A stretch of 57,926 nt of DNA, taken from assembly GCF_900112225.1 (NCBI RefSeq), contig NZ_FOLD01000034.1, forward strand, positions 1 to 57,926, written 5' to 3'. Under the pieces are notes generated by a model, which was given only the letters and a program-made list of their open reading frames with translations, did not search any database and was not told where the DNA came from. Within the stretch, counting starts at the first letter, position 1, and the number at the start of each line of letters is the position of its first letter. Below, piece by piece: positions 25,813 to 41,863 of this stretch. A program made the translations under genes and the position numbers. This DNA comes from Massilia yuzhufengensis (GTDB taxonomy: Bacteria > Pseudomonadota > Gammaproteobacteria > Burkholderiales > Burkholderiaceae_D).

Positions 25813-26703
25813 ATGAAGAAGCGTTTGTTGGAAGATATCGGCGACAGCCAGTCGGCCGTCGCAGCGGCCCCGCCCCGTCGCGCGCGGCCGGCGCCGCCCC
25901 CGGCGCCCGAGCCGGATGCCGACCAGACCCAGCGCAATCGCGCCGCGGTGTGGCGCAGCCGTGAGGCGGCGCCGCCGCCACCGGAAGCGCCGCCGCGCGC
26001 GCGCCCAACTCCTGCACCGGAACCGCCACGCGCGGCCCCGCACATTCCCCCATGGCCTTCGGCGTCTGCCAGCCCCGCGGCGGATTGGGCCCGACCACTG
26101 CCACCGGAGCCACCGCCATGGCCCGAACGCTGGGGCCGCAAGGCGCTGGGCTGGACCGCGGCTGCGGCGGCCGTGCTGGCGCTGGCCGCCGGCGCGGCCT
26201 GGACCTACCGCGAGACCAAGGTCGAATCGACGCTGGCGATGGTCGCAGGCCATACGCCGCCGAGCGTCGCCGCGAGGCCGCCCGCTGCACTGCCTGAGCC
26301 CTCCCCCGTGCCCGTGGACCTGCCGCCGCTCAAGCTGCTGCCGCCCGAGCCCGAGCCCGAGCCCGAGCCGGCGCCTACCGAACCCGTCGTCATCGCCGAG
26401 CCTCCCGCGCCGCCCGTGAAGAAGTCGGCCGCGAAGCGCCCGCCCGAACGCCGCAGCGCCGCCGCAGCGCCGGCGAAGCGCAGCACTGCCGCGCAGGAAA
26501 AGACGAAGAAACCGACACCGCCGCGCGAGCGCATCCTTGCGCGTGCGCCCGCGCCGCCGCCGGCGCGACCCGCGTCCGAACAGCCCGCCGAGAGCCCGCT
26601 GGCCGAAACCCTGCGCCTATGCCGCGCGGCCGGCTACCACGCCACCGCCTGCATCAAGCGCGGCTGCGAGGCGACCCGCTTCGGGCTCGCCTGCAAAGGC
26701 TGA
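25813..26703 (+). CDS. Proline-rich single-pass membrane protein with a four-cysteine tail
   Basis: A 296-residue protein of unknown function. Residues 1-107 are a cytoplasmic Pro/Ala/Arg-rich disordered region, 111-130 a single transmembrane helix (ALGWTAAAAAVLALAAGAAW), and 131-260 a periplasmic Pro/Glu and Lys/Arg-rich region including PEPEPEPEP. The last 30 residues form a compact motif with Cys270, Cys280, Cys285 and Cys294 (LRLCRAAGYHATACIKRGCE), probably disulfide-bonded. The layout resembles TonB or cell-envelope spanning proteins in its rigid Pro-rich linker, but no TonB domain is present. The ATG at 25813 is preferred over TTG at 25807. Confidence 0.75.
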   Translation: MKKRLLEDIGDSQSAVAAAPPRRARPAPPPAPEPDADQTQRNRAAVWRSREAAPPPPEAPPRARPTPAPEPPRAAPHIPPWPSASASPAADWARPLPPEPPPWPERWGRKALGWTAAAAAVLALAAGAAWTYRETKVESTLAMVAGHTPPSVAARPPAALPEPSPVPVDLPPLKLLPPEPEPEPEPAPTEPVVIAEPPAPPVKKSAAKRPPERRSAAAAPAKRSTAAQEKTKKPTPPRERILARAPAPPPARPASEQPAESPLAETLRLCRAAGYHATACIKRGCEATRFGLACKG

Positions 26704-26704
26704 A

Positions 26705-27621
26705 TCAGGCGCCGGCGGATTCGCGCCAGATGCTGCAGTTGCGGCCCGCCTGCTTGGCGCGGTACAGGTGGGTGTCGGCAGCCTCGAACAGTTCGGCCGA
26801 TTGTTCGCGGCTGCCCGGCTCCAGGGTGGCGCCGCCCACGCTCACCGTCAGGATCGGCGCGACGTTCGATGCTTCGTGCGGGATCATCAACTGCGCGATG
26901 GCCGTGCAGATGCCCGCGACCACCCCTTGCGCCTCGAGCGCCCCGGTTTCCGGCATCAAGAGCACCAGTTCTTCGCCCCCGTAGCGCGCCGCCAGGTCGG
27001 CCGGGCGCCGCATGCCGGCCGCGGCCAGGCGCGACACGGCGCGCAGGGCGCGGTCGCCGGCCGGGTGGCCGTAGCGGTCGTTGTACTGCTTGAAGGCGTC
27101 GATGTCGAGCAGGGCCAGGGACAGCGGCTGGCTGCCGCGGCGTGCGCGCTGCCATTCGTGTTCGTAGAGTTCGTCGAAGCGGCGCCGGTTGGCCAGCTCG
27201 GTGAGGCCGTCGACGTTGGCCAGGCGCTCGAGCATGCGGCGCTGGCGCACCACCTGCAGGTGCAGCGCCACCCGCGCCATCACGACGGTGGCGTTGAAGG
27301 GCTTGACGATGTAGTCGGAGGCGCCCATCTTGAGGCCATTGGCTTCGTCCTCGGGCCGGTCCAGGCCCGAGATGAAGATCACGGCGATGTGCGCGGTCTG
27401 CGGATCGGCGCGCAGGCGCCGCAGCACCTCGTAGCCATCCATGTCGGGCATCATCACGTCGAGCAGGATCAGGTCCGGCAGGTGGCGCGCGGCGCGCTCC
27501 AGGGTCTGGGCGCCGTTCTTGGCCAGCAGCACCGTGTACTCGGGCTTGAGCAGCTCGCCCAGCACCTCGCGGTTGATGGCGTCGTCGTCCGCCACCAGGA
27601 CTTTCTGGGTGTCCGCTACAT

Positions 27622-27625
<4 letters not shown>
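26705..27625 (-). CDS. Response regulator with diguanylate cyclase output (REC-GGDEF)
   Basis: A 306-residue WspR/PleD-like protein that makes c-di-GMP when phosphorylated. Receiver domain 1-125 with Asp56 in DLILLDVMMPD and Lys108 in YIVKPF; GGDEF domain about 135-300 with LDIDAFKQYNDRYGHPAGD and the active-site signature GGEEL at 216-220 (the last Phe replaced by Leu, which is tolerated in some cyclases). I see no RxxD inhibitory site directly upstream of the signature. The start overlaps the stop of the upstream hybrid kinase (ATGA), so that kinase, with its own Hpt domain, is the likely phosphodonor. Confidence 0.94.
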
Positions 27626-31152
<3,527 letters not shown>

Positions 31153-31207
31153 TCAGCCTCCGGGGAAACAGTCAATGCGGCACGGGAGCCGCGCTCCCGG
31201 GTCGTCG

Positions 31208-33472
<2,265 letters not shown>

Positions 33473-33544
33473 GTGAAACAACCCCTTCGTTTTTCTTGTG
33501 ACCCCGCTCCCCCGCGCGCCGGCATCGCCCTTGTTTTTCTATCT

Positions 33545-33659
33545 TGGCACTGTTGATGCGTGGGAAGATGCAAGTCCGGCCAGTCTAGCAGGTAGTGATG
33601 ACGGGCAATAGTCCTACAAAACATAAATGGACCGAAATTGGCACTGGCACAACGCCTGC
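33545..33659 (+). promoter_or_regulatory. Two sigma-54-like elements in the receptor/GH43 intergenic region
   Basis: TGGCAC-N5-ATGC at 33545-33559 and TGGCAC-N5-CTGC at 33645-33659 both have the GG and GC dinucleotides at the spacing expected for -24/-12 promoters, and both point towards the GH43 gene at 33758. The nonamer TTGGCACTG is repeated at 33544-33552 and 33638-33646. Neither has a perfect -12 element. I see no clear sigma-70 promoter for either divergent gene in 33473-33757. Confidence 0.3.
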
Positions 33660-33757
33660 GGTGGGCAATGTGGACAAGTCGGCAAACTTCCGGTGGCCGC
33701 ACGCGTGCGCCGCACGGCTGTCGTTTCGCTTATGTTCCAGCAACAAGAGGAGACCGC

Positions 33758-35548
33758 ATGATCTATTCCCTACGCGCTAGCCTGGCCACGCTGCTGCTGG
33801 CGTGGTCGGCCGGCGCCGCCGCCCAGGGCGCCACCTACAGCAATCCGCTGCCGCTGCGCCTGGCCGACGGCAGCCTGGCCGAAAGCTGCGCCGATCCTTC
33901 GCTGCTGCGCGACCGCACGAGCTCGCCCACTGTCTGGTACCTGTACTGCACCATGGACCCGGTGAGCCGCAAGGAGCGCGATGGCGCCGGCTGGAAGTTC
34001 CGCATGATGCCGGTCTACCGTTCGGTGGACCTGGTCAACTGGTACTTCGTGCGCGACGCCTTCGAGCAGCGGCCGGCCGGCATCGCGGGCCCCAAGGCCG
34101 GGCTGTGGGCGCCCGAGCCGGTGTACCAGAACGGCAGCTACTACCTGTACTTCACCGTCACCGACGTGGCTGACCGGCACAGCCCGGAGAAGGGCTGCGA
34201 GAACGACAGCGCGATCGCAGTCGCCACCAGCGCCGCGCCGGCCGGGCCGTGGAAGGTGTCGGAGCGCCTGGTGGTGGCGCCGCGCCGCGCTGGCGCCGGC
34301 TGCAACTTCCACTGGAGCTTCGATCCCGACGTGGTCGAAGACAGCCAGGGCGAGCGCTTCCTGTACTACGGCAGCTATGGCGGCGGCCTGTACGTGCAGC
34401 GCCTGGCCAAGGATGGCCTCCGGGTCGAGGGCGACCCGGTGCGCATCGGCGCGGCCAACCGCTACGAGGGTGCGGAGGTTGTCCGGCACGGGAAACACTG
34501 GTACCTGTTCGCCTCGAGCACCGACTGCTGCCGCGGGCCGCTGACCGGCTACGCGCTCTACGTGGGGCGCGCCGCCACGCCGGAAGGCCCCTTCCTCGAC
34601 CGCCACGGCAACGACATGGCGGCCGCGCGCGTGGGAGGCTCGCCGGTGCTGGCGCAGAACGGCAACCGCTGGGTCGGCGCCGGCCACAACACCGTATTCC
34701 AGGACGCGGCCGGCCAGTGGTGGACTTTTTATCACGCGGTGGACCGCAACCAGGGCTACTTCAGCGTCGAGGACAAGCTGACCCGGCGCCCGCTGCTGCT
34801 GGACCGCATCGACTGGGTCGACGGCTGGCCCGTAATCGCGCGCGGCGGCGGCCCGACCGACACGCCGCAGCCGGCGCCGGCCCTGCGCAAGGGGCCAGGC
34901 GTGGACCGGATCCTGGTGGGCCATTCGCAGATCAAGGCGGCGCCGCTGTGGAGCGAGCGCTTCGCCGGGGCGGCGCTCGATGCGCGCTGGCAGTGGGTGC
35001 GCCCTGGCGCGGCCGGCAGCTGGGCGACCGGCCAGCCGGGCCTGCGCATGGCCACCCAACAGGCCGACCTGCACGTTGACACCAACAACGCCGCGGTCCT
35101 TGCCACGCCGCTGCCGGACGGCGACCTGATGATCGAGGCGCGCATCCGCCTGGACGCGCCGCTCGACTGCTGCGCGCTGCCGGTGCAGGCCGGTCTGGTG
35201 GTGATGCGCGACGACGACAACTACGTGAAACTGGTGGAGCTGGCCCACGACGGCCTGCGCCAGGTGGAATTCGGCAAGGAGCTCGCGCCCGTGGAGCGCG
35301 GCTATCCACGCTATGGCAACACGGTGGTCGGCACCCCGGGCGAATGGACCGGCCTGCGCGTCGAGATCCGGCGCGGCAAGGACGAGGAGCGCTACACCGC
35401 CTGGTCGAACCAGGACGGCAAGGGCTGGGTGCAGGGCGGCACCTGGACCCACCGGCTGGGCGGCAAGGCCCGGCTAGGCCTGGTGGCGATGGGCGGGGGC
35501 GGCCACGCCGTCACCTTCGACCAGGTCAGCGTCACGCGGCTGCGCTGA
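33758..35548 (+). CDS. Exported GH43 glycosidase with C-terminal LamG-like domain
   Basis: A 596-residue secreted glycoside hydrolase of family 43 (arabinanase, arabinofuranosidase or xylosidase activities). Signal peptide to about residue 22 (AGAAAQ). The five-bladed propeller spans about 28-400: Asp46 in SCADPSLL (general base), Asp189/Asp191 in HWSFDPDVVED, and Glu237 in NRYEGAEVV (general acid). Residues about 415-596 form a jelly-roll domain of the DUF1349/CBM66 type, common behind GH43 and likely for sugar binding. The start at 33758 has GAGGAG upstream. The last 75 bases overlap the convergent EamA gene. It likely trims oligosaccharides in the periplasm or outside. Confidence 0.92.
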   Translation: MIYSLRASLATLLLAWSAGAAAQGATYSNPLPLRLADGSLAESCADPSLLRDRTSSPTVWYLYCTMDPVSRKERDGAGWKFRMMPVYRSVDLVNWYFVRDAFEQRPAGIAGPKAGLWAPEPVYQNGSYYLYFTVTDVADRHSPEKGCENDSAIAVATSAAPAGPWKVSERLVVAPRRAGAGCNFHWSFDPDVVEDSQGERFLYYGSYGGGLYVQRLAKDGLRVEGDPVRIGAANRYEGAEVVRHGKHWYLFASSTDCCRGPLTGYALYVGRAATPEGPFLDRHGNDMAAARVGGSPVLAQNGNRWVGAGHNTVFQDAAGQWWTFYHAVDRNQGYFSVEDKLTRRPLLLDRIDWVDGWPVIARGGGPTDTPQPAPALRKGPGVDRILVGHSQIKAAPLWSERFAGAALDARWQWVRPGAAGSWATGQPGLRMATQQADLHVDTNNAAVLATPLPDGDLMIEARIRLDAPLDCCALPVQAGLVVMRDDDNYVKLVELAHDGLRQVEFGKELAPVERGYPRYGNTVVGTPGEWTGLRVEIRRGKDEERYTAWSNQDGKGWVQGGTWTHRLGGKARLGLVAMGGGGHAVTFDQVSVTRLR

Positions 35549-36472
35549 GCCGCCTGCCTCGTCGCGATGGGTGCGCACCGACCAGGTGACGCCCGCCACC
35601 AGCAGTCCGATCGCGGCCAGCTCCAGCGGGCGCGGCCCGGTTCCGCGGTACACGAAGCCGTAGGCCAGCGCGAACAGGGTTTCGAACAGGATCAGCTGCC
35701 CGGCCAGCGTCACCGGCACGCGTCGGCTGGCCACGTTCCACAGGCCATTGCCGATCATCGAGGCGCCCAGTGCGAGCAGCACGCAGCAGGTCCAGAACAG
35801 CGGCCAGTCGCGCGCCGGCGCTGCCGGCGCCGGTTCGGCGAACAGCCAGGCGCACAGGCCGAGCACCAGTGCGATCACGCCGGTGGACAGGCCGAACAGG
35901 GCCGACCATTGGCTGCTCGAGAACTGCGGATGGCGCTTGAGGTAGCGGGCGTTGTCGAGCGCGTACCAGCTCCAGCACAGCAGGGCGCCCATGGCGCACA
36001 GCACGCCCAGCGCGATGTCGCCCGTCGATGTCCCCGGCGGCGCATGCGCGAAGCTGTCGACGTTGATGCAGGCGATGCCGGCGCCGACCAGCAGCAGCGG
36101 CAGCGCCAGGCGCCGCAGCGGCACGGCGCCGTGGTCGTTGCGGCCCAGCAGGGTCACCACCACCGGCAGCATCCCGATGATGAGGGAGGTCGGCGCCACG
36201 CCGGCGTACTTCACGCCCATCGCCAGCAGCATGTAATAGACGATGTTCCCGGCCAGCGCATGGCGCACCAGGGCCGCATAGTCGGACGGGGTCAGGCTGC
36301 GCAGCAGGGATTTCAGGCGCGGCAGCAGCAGGCCGAAGGCCATCGCGCCATAGGCCACGTAGCGGCCCACGGCCAGTTCCAGCGGCGAAAACGCCGCCAG
36401 GATCTCGGGCACGATGAACACCAGGCCCCACATCGCGCCGGCCAGCAGGCCGCACAGCACACCAATCCACAT
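35474..36472 (-). CDS. EamA-family (DMT) transporter
   Basis: A 332-residue inner-membrane permease with ten predicted transmembrane helices in two EamA repeats (for example GLLAGAMWGLVFIVPEILAA near the N-terminus and GASMIGNGLWNVASRRVPVT in the second half). The family exports or imports small metabolites; the substrate is unknown. The C-terminal ~25 residues are hydrophilic and are encoded opposite the last 75 bases of the GH43 gene. Divergent from the ABC importer operon across 135 bp; its position inside the sugar cluster may be functional or accidental. Confidence 0.9.
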   Translation of the reverse strand: MWIGVLCGLLAGAMWGLVFIVPEILAAFSPLELAVGRYVAYGAMAFGLLLPRLKSLLRSLTPSDYAALVRHALAGNIVYYMLLAMGVKYAGVAPTSLIIGMLPVVVTLLGRNDHGAVPLRRLALPLLLVGAGIACINVDSFAHAPPGTSTGDIALGVLCAMGALLCWSWYALDNARYLKRHPQFSSSQWSALFGLSTGVIALVLGLCAWLFAEPAPAAPARDWPLFWTCCVLLALGASMIGNGLWNVASRRVPVTLAGQLILFETLFALAYGFVYRGTGPRPLELAAIGLLVAGVTWSVRTHRDEAGGSAQPRDADLVEGDGVAAPAHRHQA

Positions 36473-36553
36473 ACCCTGCAGCGCCAGACAAAAGAAGGAT
36501 TCTAACGCGCCGGCACGAACGCGATCTGAACACCCCCGATTAATAATTATTTG

Positions 36554-36564
36554 CTAGTATCAAT
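36554..36564 (+). promoter_or_regulatory. Candidate promoter/operator box of the ABC operon
   Basis: CTAGTATCAAT lies in an AT-rich island of 36540-36575, 44 bases before the start of the binding-protein gene. TTGCTAGTAT reads as an extended -10 element (TG-N-TAGTAT) without a good -35. The same box with only transitions changed, CTAATATTGAT, is found at 41888-41898 before the second TonB receptor, which suggests joint control, probably by the LacI-type protein of this operon. Confidence 0.4.
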
Positions 36565-36607
36565 CATATAAAGTTCCGCAAGTACACAGAACAAACAGGA
36601 GACCGGC

Positions 36608-37903
36608 TTGACCCCAATCGCCATGCGCCTTAGCGGCACAGTGTTGGCAGCGCTGCTGTGCGCGCCCGCGGTGGCCCGCGCGCAGGTCGAGGTCCGCATG
36701 TGGACCCTGCTCAGCGGCGGCGACGGCGCCCGCATGTCCGCGCTGGTCGAACGCTTCAACGCCAGCCAGCGCGAGGTGCGCGTGGTCAGCACCACGCTCA
36801 AGTGGGGCGAACCCTTCTACACCAAGCTGATTACCTCCTCGGTGGTGGGCGCCGGGCCGGACCTGGCCACGGTCCACCTGTCGCGCATGACCAACCTCGC
36901 TGGTGGCGGCGTGCTGCGGCCGATCCAGCCCGCCGAACTGCGCGACGCAGGCCTTAATCCCGCCGACTTCTACCCGCGCCAGTGGCAGAAGTCCCAGCAT
37001 GCGGGCCGGACCTATGCGGTCCCGCTCGACCTGCACCCGCTGGTCCTGTACTACAACAAGACGCTGGTCGGGCAGGCCGGCCTGCTGGACGAGACCCGCA
37101 GCCTGAAGCCGATCGAAGGCATCGATGCGCTGACCGACGCGTTCCGCGCGGTGCGCCAGACCACCGGCCGGCCCGGCATGACGATGGAGAGCGCCCAGAG
37201 TTCCTACGCGATCTGGCGCCTGTGGATCTCGATGCTGGCCCAGCGCAATGCGCCGCTGATCCAGGACGGCCGCTTCGCCTATGGCCAGGCCGGCGTGGAT
37301 TCGCTGGCGCGCATCAGCCAGTGGTTCGTCAAGGGCTATGCCCAGCCGGGCCTGGACTATCCGGCTTCGACCAGCCAGTTCATGGGCGGGAACGCCGGCT
37401 TCATGATCAACGGCGTGTGGGAGGTGCCCGAAATGGTGCGCGCCACCCGCCAGGGCACGCTCGGCTTCGAGTACGGCATCGTGCCGCTGCCGCGCATGTA
37501 TGGCAACGACAGCGTCTGGGCCGACTCGCACGCCTTCGCCATTCCCGCCAACGAAGCTCGCCCGATGTCGCCGCACAAGGCGCGCGCGGTGATGCGCTTC
37601 GTGAGCTTTGTCAGCAAGCATTCCTTCGGCTGGGCCGAGGGCGGCCACGTACTGGCCTACCGGCCCGTGGCCGAATCGCCCGCGGTGCAGGCCCTGATGC
37701 CGAACCGCCTGTATGCGCAGGTGCCGCGCAACGTCATCTACGACCCCGACGCCTGGTACATGGGCGCGGCCGGCCCGCTGGAGGCGATGGCCTCGAAGTT
37801 CCTGCCGGCGGCGCTGTCGTCGCAGCTGACACCGGCGCAGGCGCTGCGCATGTTCGAAACCGAGGCGGCGCGCATGGTGAAGAAGCGCGCGCCGCGTTAC
37901 TGA
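36608..37903 (+). CDS. ABC sugar transporter, periplasmic binding protein
   Basis: A 431-residue family-1 extracellular solute-binding protein. A signal peptide ends at about residue 26 (AVARAQ). The mature part has the usual order: VEVRMWTLLSGGDGARMSAL, GPDLATVH, AVPLDLHPLVLYYNKTLVGQ, and a C-terminal half with SQFMGGNAGFMINGVWEV. The start is taken as TTG at 36608 because AGGAG lies exactly six bases before it; ATG at 36623 would be 21 bases away, although its product would also have a signal peptide. It is first in the operon with two permeases, ATPase and LacI regulator. Substrate probably an oligosaccharide of the GH43 type (inference). Confidence 0.9.
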   Translation: MTPIAMRLSGTVLAALLCAPAVARAQVEVRMWTLLSGGDGARMSALVERFNASQREVRVVSTTLKWGEPFYTKLITSSVVGAGPDLATVHLSRMTNLAGGGVLRPIQPAELRDAGLNPADFYPRQWQKSQHAGRTYAVPLDLHPLVLYYNKTLVGQAGLLDETRSLKPIEGIDALTDAFRAVRQTTGRPGMTMESAQSSYAIWRLWISMLAQRNAPLIQDGRFAYGQAGVDSLARISQWFVKGYAQPGLDYPASTSQFMGGNAGFMINGVWEVPEMVRATRQGTLGFEYGIVPLPRMYGNDSVWADSHAFAIPANEARPMSPHKARAVMRFVSFVSKHSFGWAEGGHVLAYRPVAESPAVQALMPNRLYAQVPRNVIYDPDAWYMGAAGPLEAMASKFLPAALSSQLTPAQALRMFETEAARMVKKRAPRY

Positions 37904-37911
37904 GGGATTGC

Positions 37912-38787
37912 ATGGCCTTGACCCATTCCAGGCGCGGCGACGCGCTGCCCGCCGCCATGCTGCTGGCGCCGTTCGCGCTGGCCTTCCTGCTGTTCTTCTT
38001 CCTGCCGGCGCTCGATACCTTCTACATGAGCCTGACGGAGAGCAGCCTCACGCGCACCAATGCATTCATCGGCATCGATAATTATGTGACCCTGGTGCAG
38101 GACCCCTCGTTCTGGGCCGCAGTCGGCAATACCTTTTATTTTGCCCTGCTCACCGTGGTCCCGCTCACCGTGCTGGGCCTGGTGATGGCGCTGCTGGTGC
38201 ACCGCTTCACGCGCGCCAGCGGTTGGCTGCAGGGCGCCTTCTTCCTGCCCTTCGTGCTGCCGATCTCGGTGATGACCCTGATCGCCGACTGGATGCTGCA
38301 GCCATCCTCCGGCGTGGTCAACTACGTACTGGGCATGCAGCGCGCCTGGTTCGCCGACCTGACCTGGGCCATGCCGATGGTGGCGATCGGCACCATCTGG
38401 TGGACGGTGGGCTTCAATATGCTGATGTTCCTGGCCGGGCTGCGCAACATCCCGCTCGAGCAGTACGAGGCGGCGGCGCTGGACGGGGCGCGCGGCTTCA
38501 CCCTGTTCCGCGCCATCACCTGGCCGGCCCTGCGCCCGGTCGTGGGCATGGCGCTGGTGCTGCAGCTGATCGCGTCGATGAAGATCTTCGGCCAGACCTA
38601 CATCATGACCACCGGCGGGCCGTTCAATACCACGCGCGTGACCCTGCACTACATGTACGAGACCGCCTTTACCCAGAGCGACGCCGGCTATGCGGCCGCG
38701 ATCGCGGTGGCGTTTGTCGCGATCGTGATCGCGCTGTCGCTGCTGCATGCGGGCCTGGTGCGCTGGCTGGCAAGGAGGGACGCATGA
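37912..38787 (+). CDS. ABC sugar transporter, permease 1 (MalF/UgpA type)
   Basis: A 291-residue permease with six transmembrane segments. The EAA loop that touches the ATPase is YEAAALDGARGFTLFRAITW. The start at 37912 follows GAGGG at good spacing and lies eight bases behind the binding-protein stop. The stop overlaps the start of permease 2 (ATGA). With its partner it forms the heterodimeric channel of a carbohydrate importer of the CUT1 class. Confidence 0.94.
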   Translation: MALTHSRRGDALPAAMLLAPFALAFLLFFFLPALDTFYMSLTESSLTRTNAFIGIDNYVTLVQDPSFWAAVGNTFYFALLTVVPLTVLGLVMALLVHRFTRASGWLQGAFFLPFVLPISVMTLIADWMLQPSSGVVNYVLGMQRAWFADLTWAMPMVAIGTIWWTVGFNMLMFLAGLRNIPLEQYEAAALDGARGFTLFRAITWPALRPVVGMALVLQLIASMKIFGQTYIMTTGGPFNTTRVTLHYMYETAFTQSDAGYAAAIAVAFVAIVIALSLLHAGLVRWLARRDA

Positions 38788-39617
38788 AGCACCGTTCGAA
38801 CCTTGGATGGACCCTGGTTGGCGCGCTCGCCGCGCTGCTGCTGGCCGCGATGTGGGTGGCACCGCTGCTGTGGGCCATGAGCACGGCGCTGCGGCCCGAG
38901 CATGAAACCGTGTCCGCCGTGTTCCACTGGCTGCCGCAGGACTGGACCCTGGCTGCATTTGCCAAGGTGCTCGCCGCCGGCAATGTCGGGCGCTGGCTGT
39001 TCAACAGCGCGCTGGTAGCGCTCCTGGTGACGGTGGTGACGATGGCGCTCTCGCTGATGGCGGCCTACGCGTTCTCGCAGTTGCGCTTCCGTGGCCGCGG
39101 CCTGGTGTTTGCCATCACGATGCTGGCCTTCCTGGTGCCCTTCGAAGCGCTGCTGGTGCCGCTGTTCCGGATGATGAACGGGCTCGGCCTGATCAACAGC
39201 TACGCCGGCGTCGTGCTGCCGCAGGTGGTCGCGCCCGTCGTCATCTACGTGTTCAAGCAGTTCTTCGACGCGATTCCGGCCGACTTCCGGGAGGCGGCCA
39301 CGATGGACGGCGCCGGGCAGCTGCGCATCCTGTGGAGCGTCTACCTGCCGGTGTCGGGCAACATCGTGTGGGCGATGGCGATCGTGACCTTCATCGGGGC
39401 ATGGAACAACTTCCTGTGGCCGTTCATCATCGTCACCTCGAACGACATGATGACCATCCCGCTGGGCCTGACCCAGACCTACGACGCCTTCGGGGTGCGC
39501 TATGCCCAGCTGATGGCCGCGGCGCTGGTCGGCGCGCTGCCGGTGGCGCTGGCCTATGTCCTGTTCCAGCGCCGCGTCACCCACGGCTTCCTGGCCGCCA
39601 CCGGCCTCAAAGGCTAA
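38784..39617 (+). CDS. ABC sugar transporter, permease 2 (MalG/UgpE type)
   Basis: A 277-residue CUT1-type permease with six transmembrane segments and the EAA loop FREAATMDGAGQLRILWSVY. The C-terminus FQRRVTHGFLAATGLKG is the usual MalG/LacG ending (RxxxxGLxxGAxKG). An excellent AAGGAGG precedes the ATG at 38784, which overlaps the permease 1 stop. Confidence 0.95.
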   Translation: MKHRSNLGWTLVGALAALLLAAMWVAPLLWAMSTALRPEHETVSAVFHWLPQDWTLAAFAKVLAAGNVGRWLFNSALVALLVTVVTMALSLMAAYAFSQLRFRGRGLVFAITMLAFLVPFEALLVPLFRMMNGLGLINSYAGVVLPQVVAPVVIYVFKQFFDAIPADFREAATMDGAGQLRILWSVYLPVSGNIVWAMAIVTFIGAWNNFLWPFIIVTSNDMMTIPLGLTQTYDAFGVRYAQLMAAALVGALPVALAYVLFQRRVTHGFLAATGLKG

Positions 39618-39643
39618 CCTACCCAAGCAAGAGCGGAGAATCG

Positions 39644-40752
<1,109 letters not shown>

Positions 40753-40756
<4 letters not shown>

Positions 40757-41832
40757 GCCAGGGCGGCGCGCCTGGCCGCGGCCGCCGGGCCACGATGACC
40801 GACATCGCCAAGCTGGCCGGCGTGTCGCAGTCCACCGTGTCGCTGGTGATCAACCAGGTGAGCGGCGCCAAGGTGTCGGCGCAGACGCGCAACAAGGTGC
40901 TGCGCATCGCGCGCGAGCTGGGCTATCCGGTCGAGCGCATGGGCCACCTGCAGCCGCCGCACGCGCGCAAGCTGATCGTCTACCTCACCGACGAACTCTC
41001 CACCAGCCCGCACGCCATGCTCACCATCGACGGCGCGCGCGACGCCGCCTGGGAGCACGACTGCCTGCTGTCGGTCTTCGCCACCCGCAGCGACCCGGAA
41101 TACGAACAGGCGATCCTGGCGCGCGTGATGGCCGATCCCGCGCTGCTGGGCGTGGTCTACGCCACCATCTTTACCCGCGCCGTCACGCTGCCCGCTAGTC
41201 TAGCCCAGGTGCCCACCGTCCTGCTCAATTGCCATCCGCAGGACCGCCGCGAGCGCCTGTATTCGTCGGTGGTGCCGAGCGAGGTGCTGGGCGGCTTCGC
41301 CGCCACCATGCATCTGCTCGACGCCGGCCACCGCCGCATCGGCCTGGTCAACGGCGAAGGCTGGATCGAAGCGGCGGCCGAGCGCCTCAAGGGCTACCGC
41401 CAGGCCCTGTCCACGCGCGACATCCCGTTCGACCCGGCCCTGGTGCGCGAAGGCGACTGGCAGGTCGGTACCGGCCACGCCCACGCGCTGGCATTGCTGG
41501 CGCTGCCCGACCCGCCCACGGCGCTGTTCTGCGCCAACGACCTGATGGCGGTCGGCGCCCTCGAAGCGGTGCGCGAACGCGGCATGGAGGTGCCGCGGCA
41601 AGTGTCGGTGGTCGGCTACGACGACCAGGACATTGCCCGCTACACCCAGCCTCCGCTCACCACAGTGTTGTTGCCAAACTACGAAATGGGCCGCTGGGCC
41701 GCAGAAAATTTGATCGCCCAGGTCAATGGCGGGGTGCTCCGGCGCACCAGCGTGAAGATGGATTGCCCTCTGGTGGAGCGCGATTCGGTGGCCTCGCCAA
41801 GCCTGCCGCAGGCCGTTTTCCAGTCATCTTGA
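40753..41832 (+). CDS. LacI-family transcriptional regulator
   Basis: A 359-residue repressor-type regulator. The DNA-binding helix-turn-helix is at about 15-36 (MTDIAKLAGVSQSTVSLVIN) with the hinge helix after it, and the periplasmic-binding-protein-like sensor domain at about 72-350 (FCANDLMAVGALEAVRERGM, VVGYDDQDIARYTQPPLTTV). It is the last gene of the ABC operon, overlapping the ATPase by ATGA, and lies 134 bp before the second receptor gene. The likely role is to sense the imported sugar and release both promoters. The long Ala/Gly/Arg start (MSQGGAPGRGRRA) before the HTH is slightly unusual. Confidence 0.93.
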
Positions 41833-41863
41833 GTGCGCCACGGCGGTGCAATCTGGGTTAGCT

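Noticed and set aside
26340..26380. Short tandem repeat (GAGCCC)n in the Pro-rich protein as a phase-variation tract
   Set aside because: The unit is a multiple of three bases, so length changes would not shift the frame.
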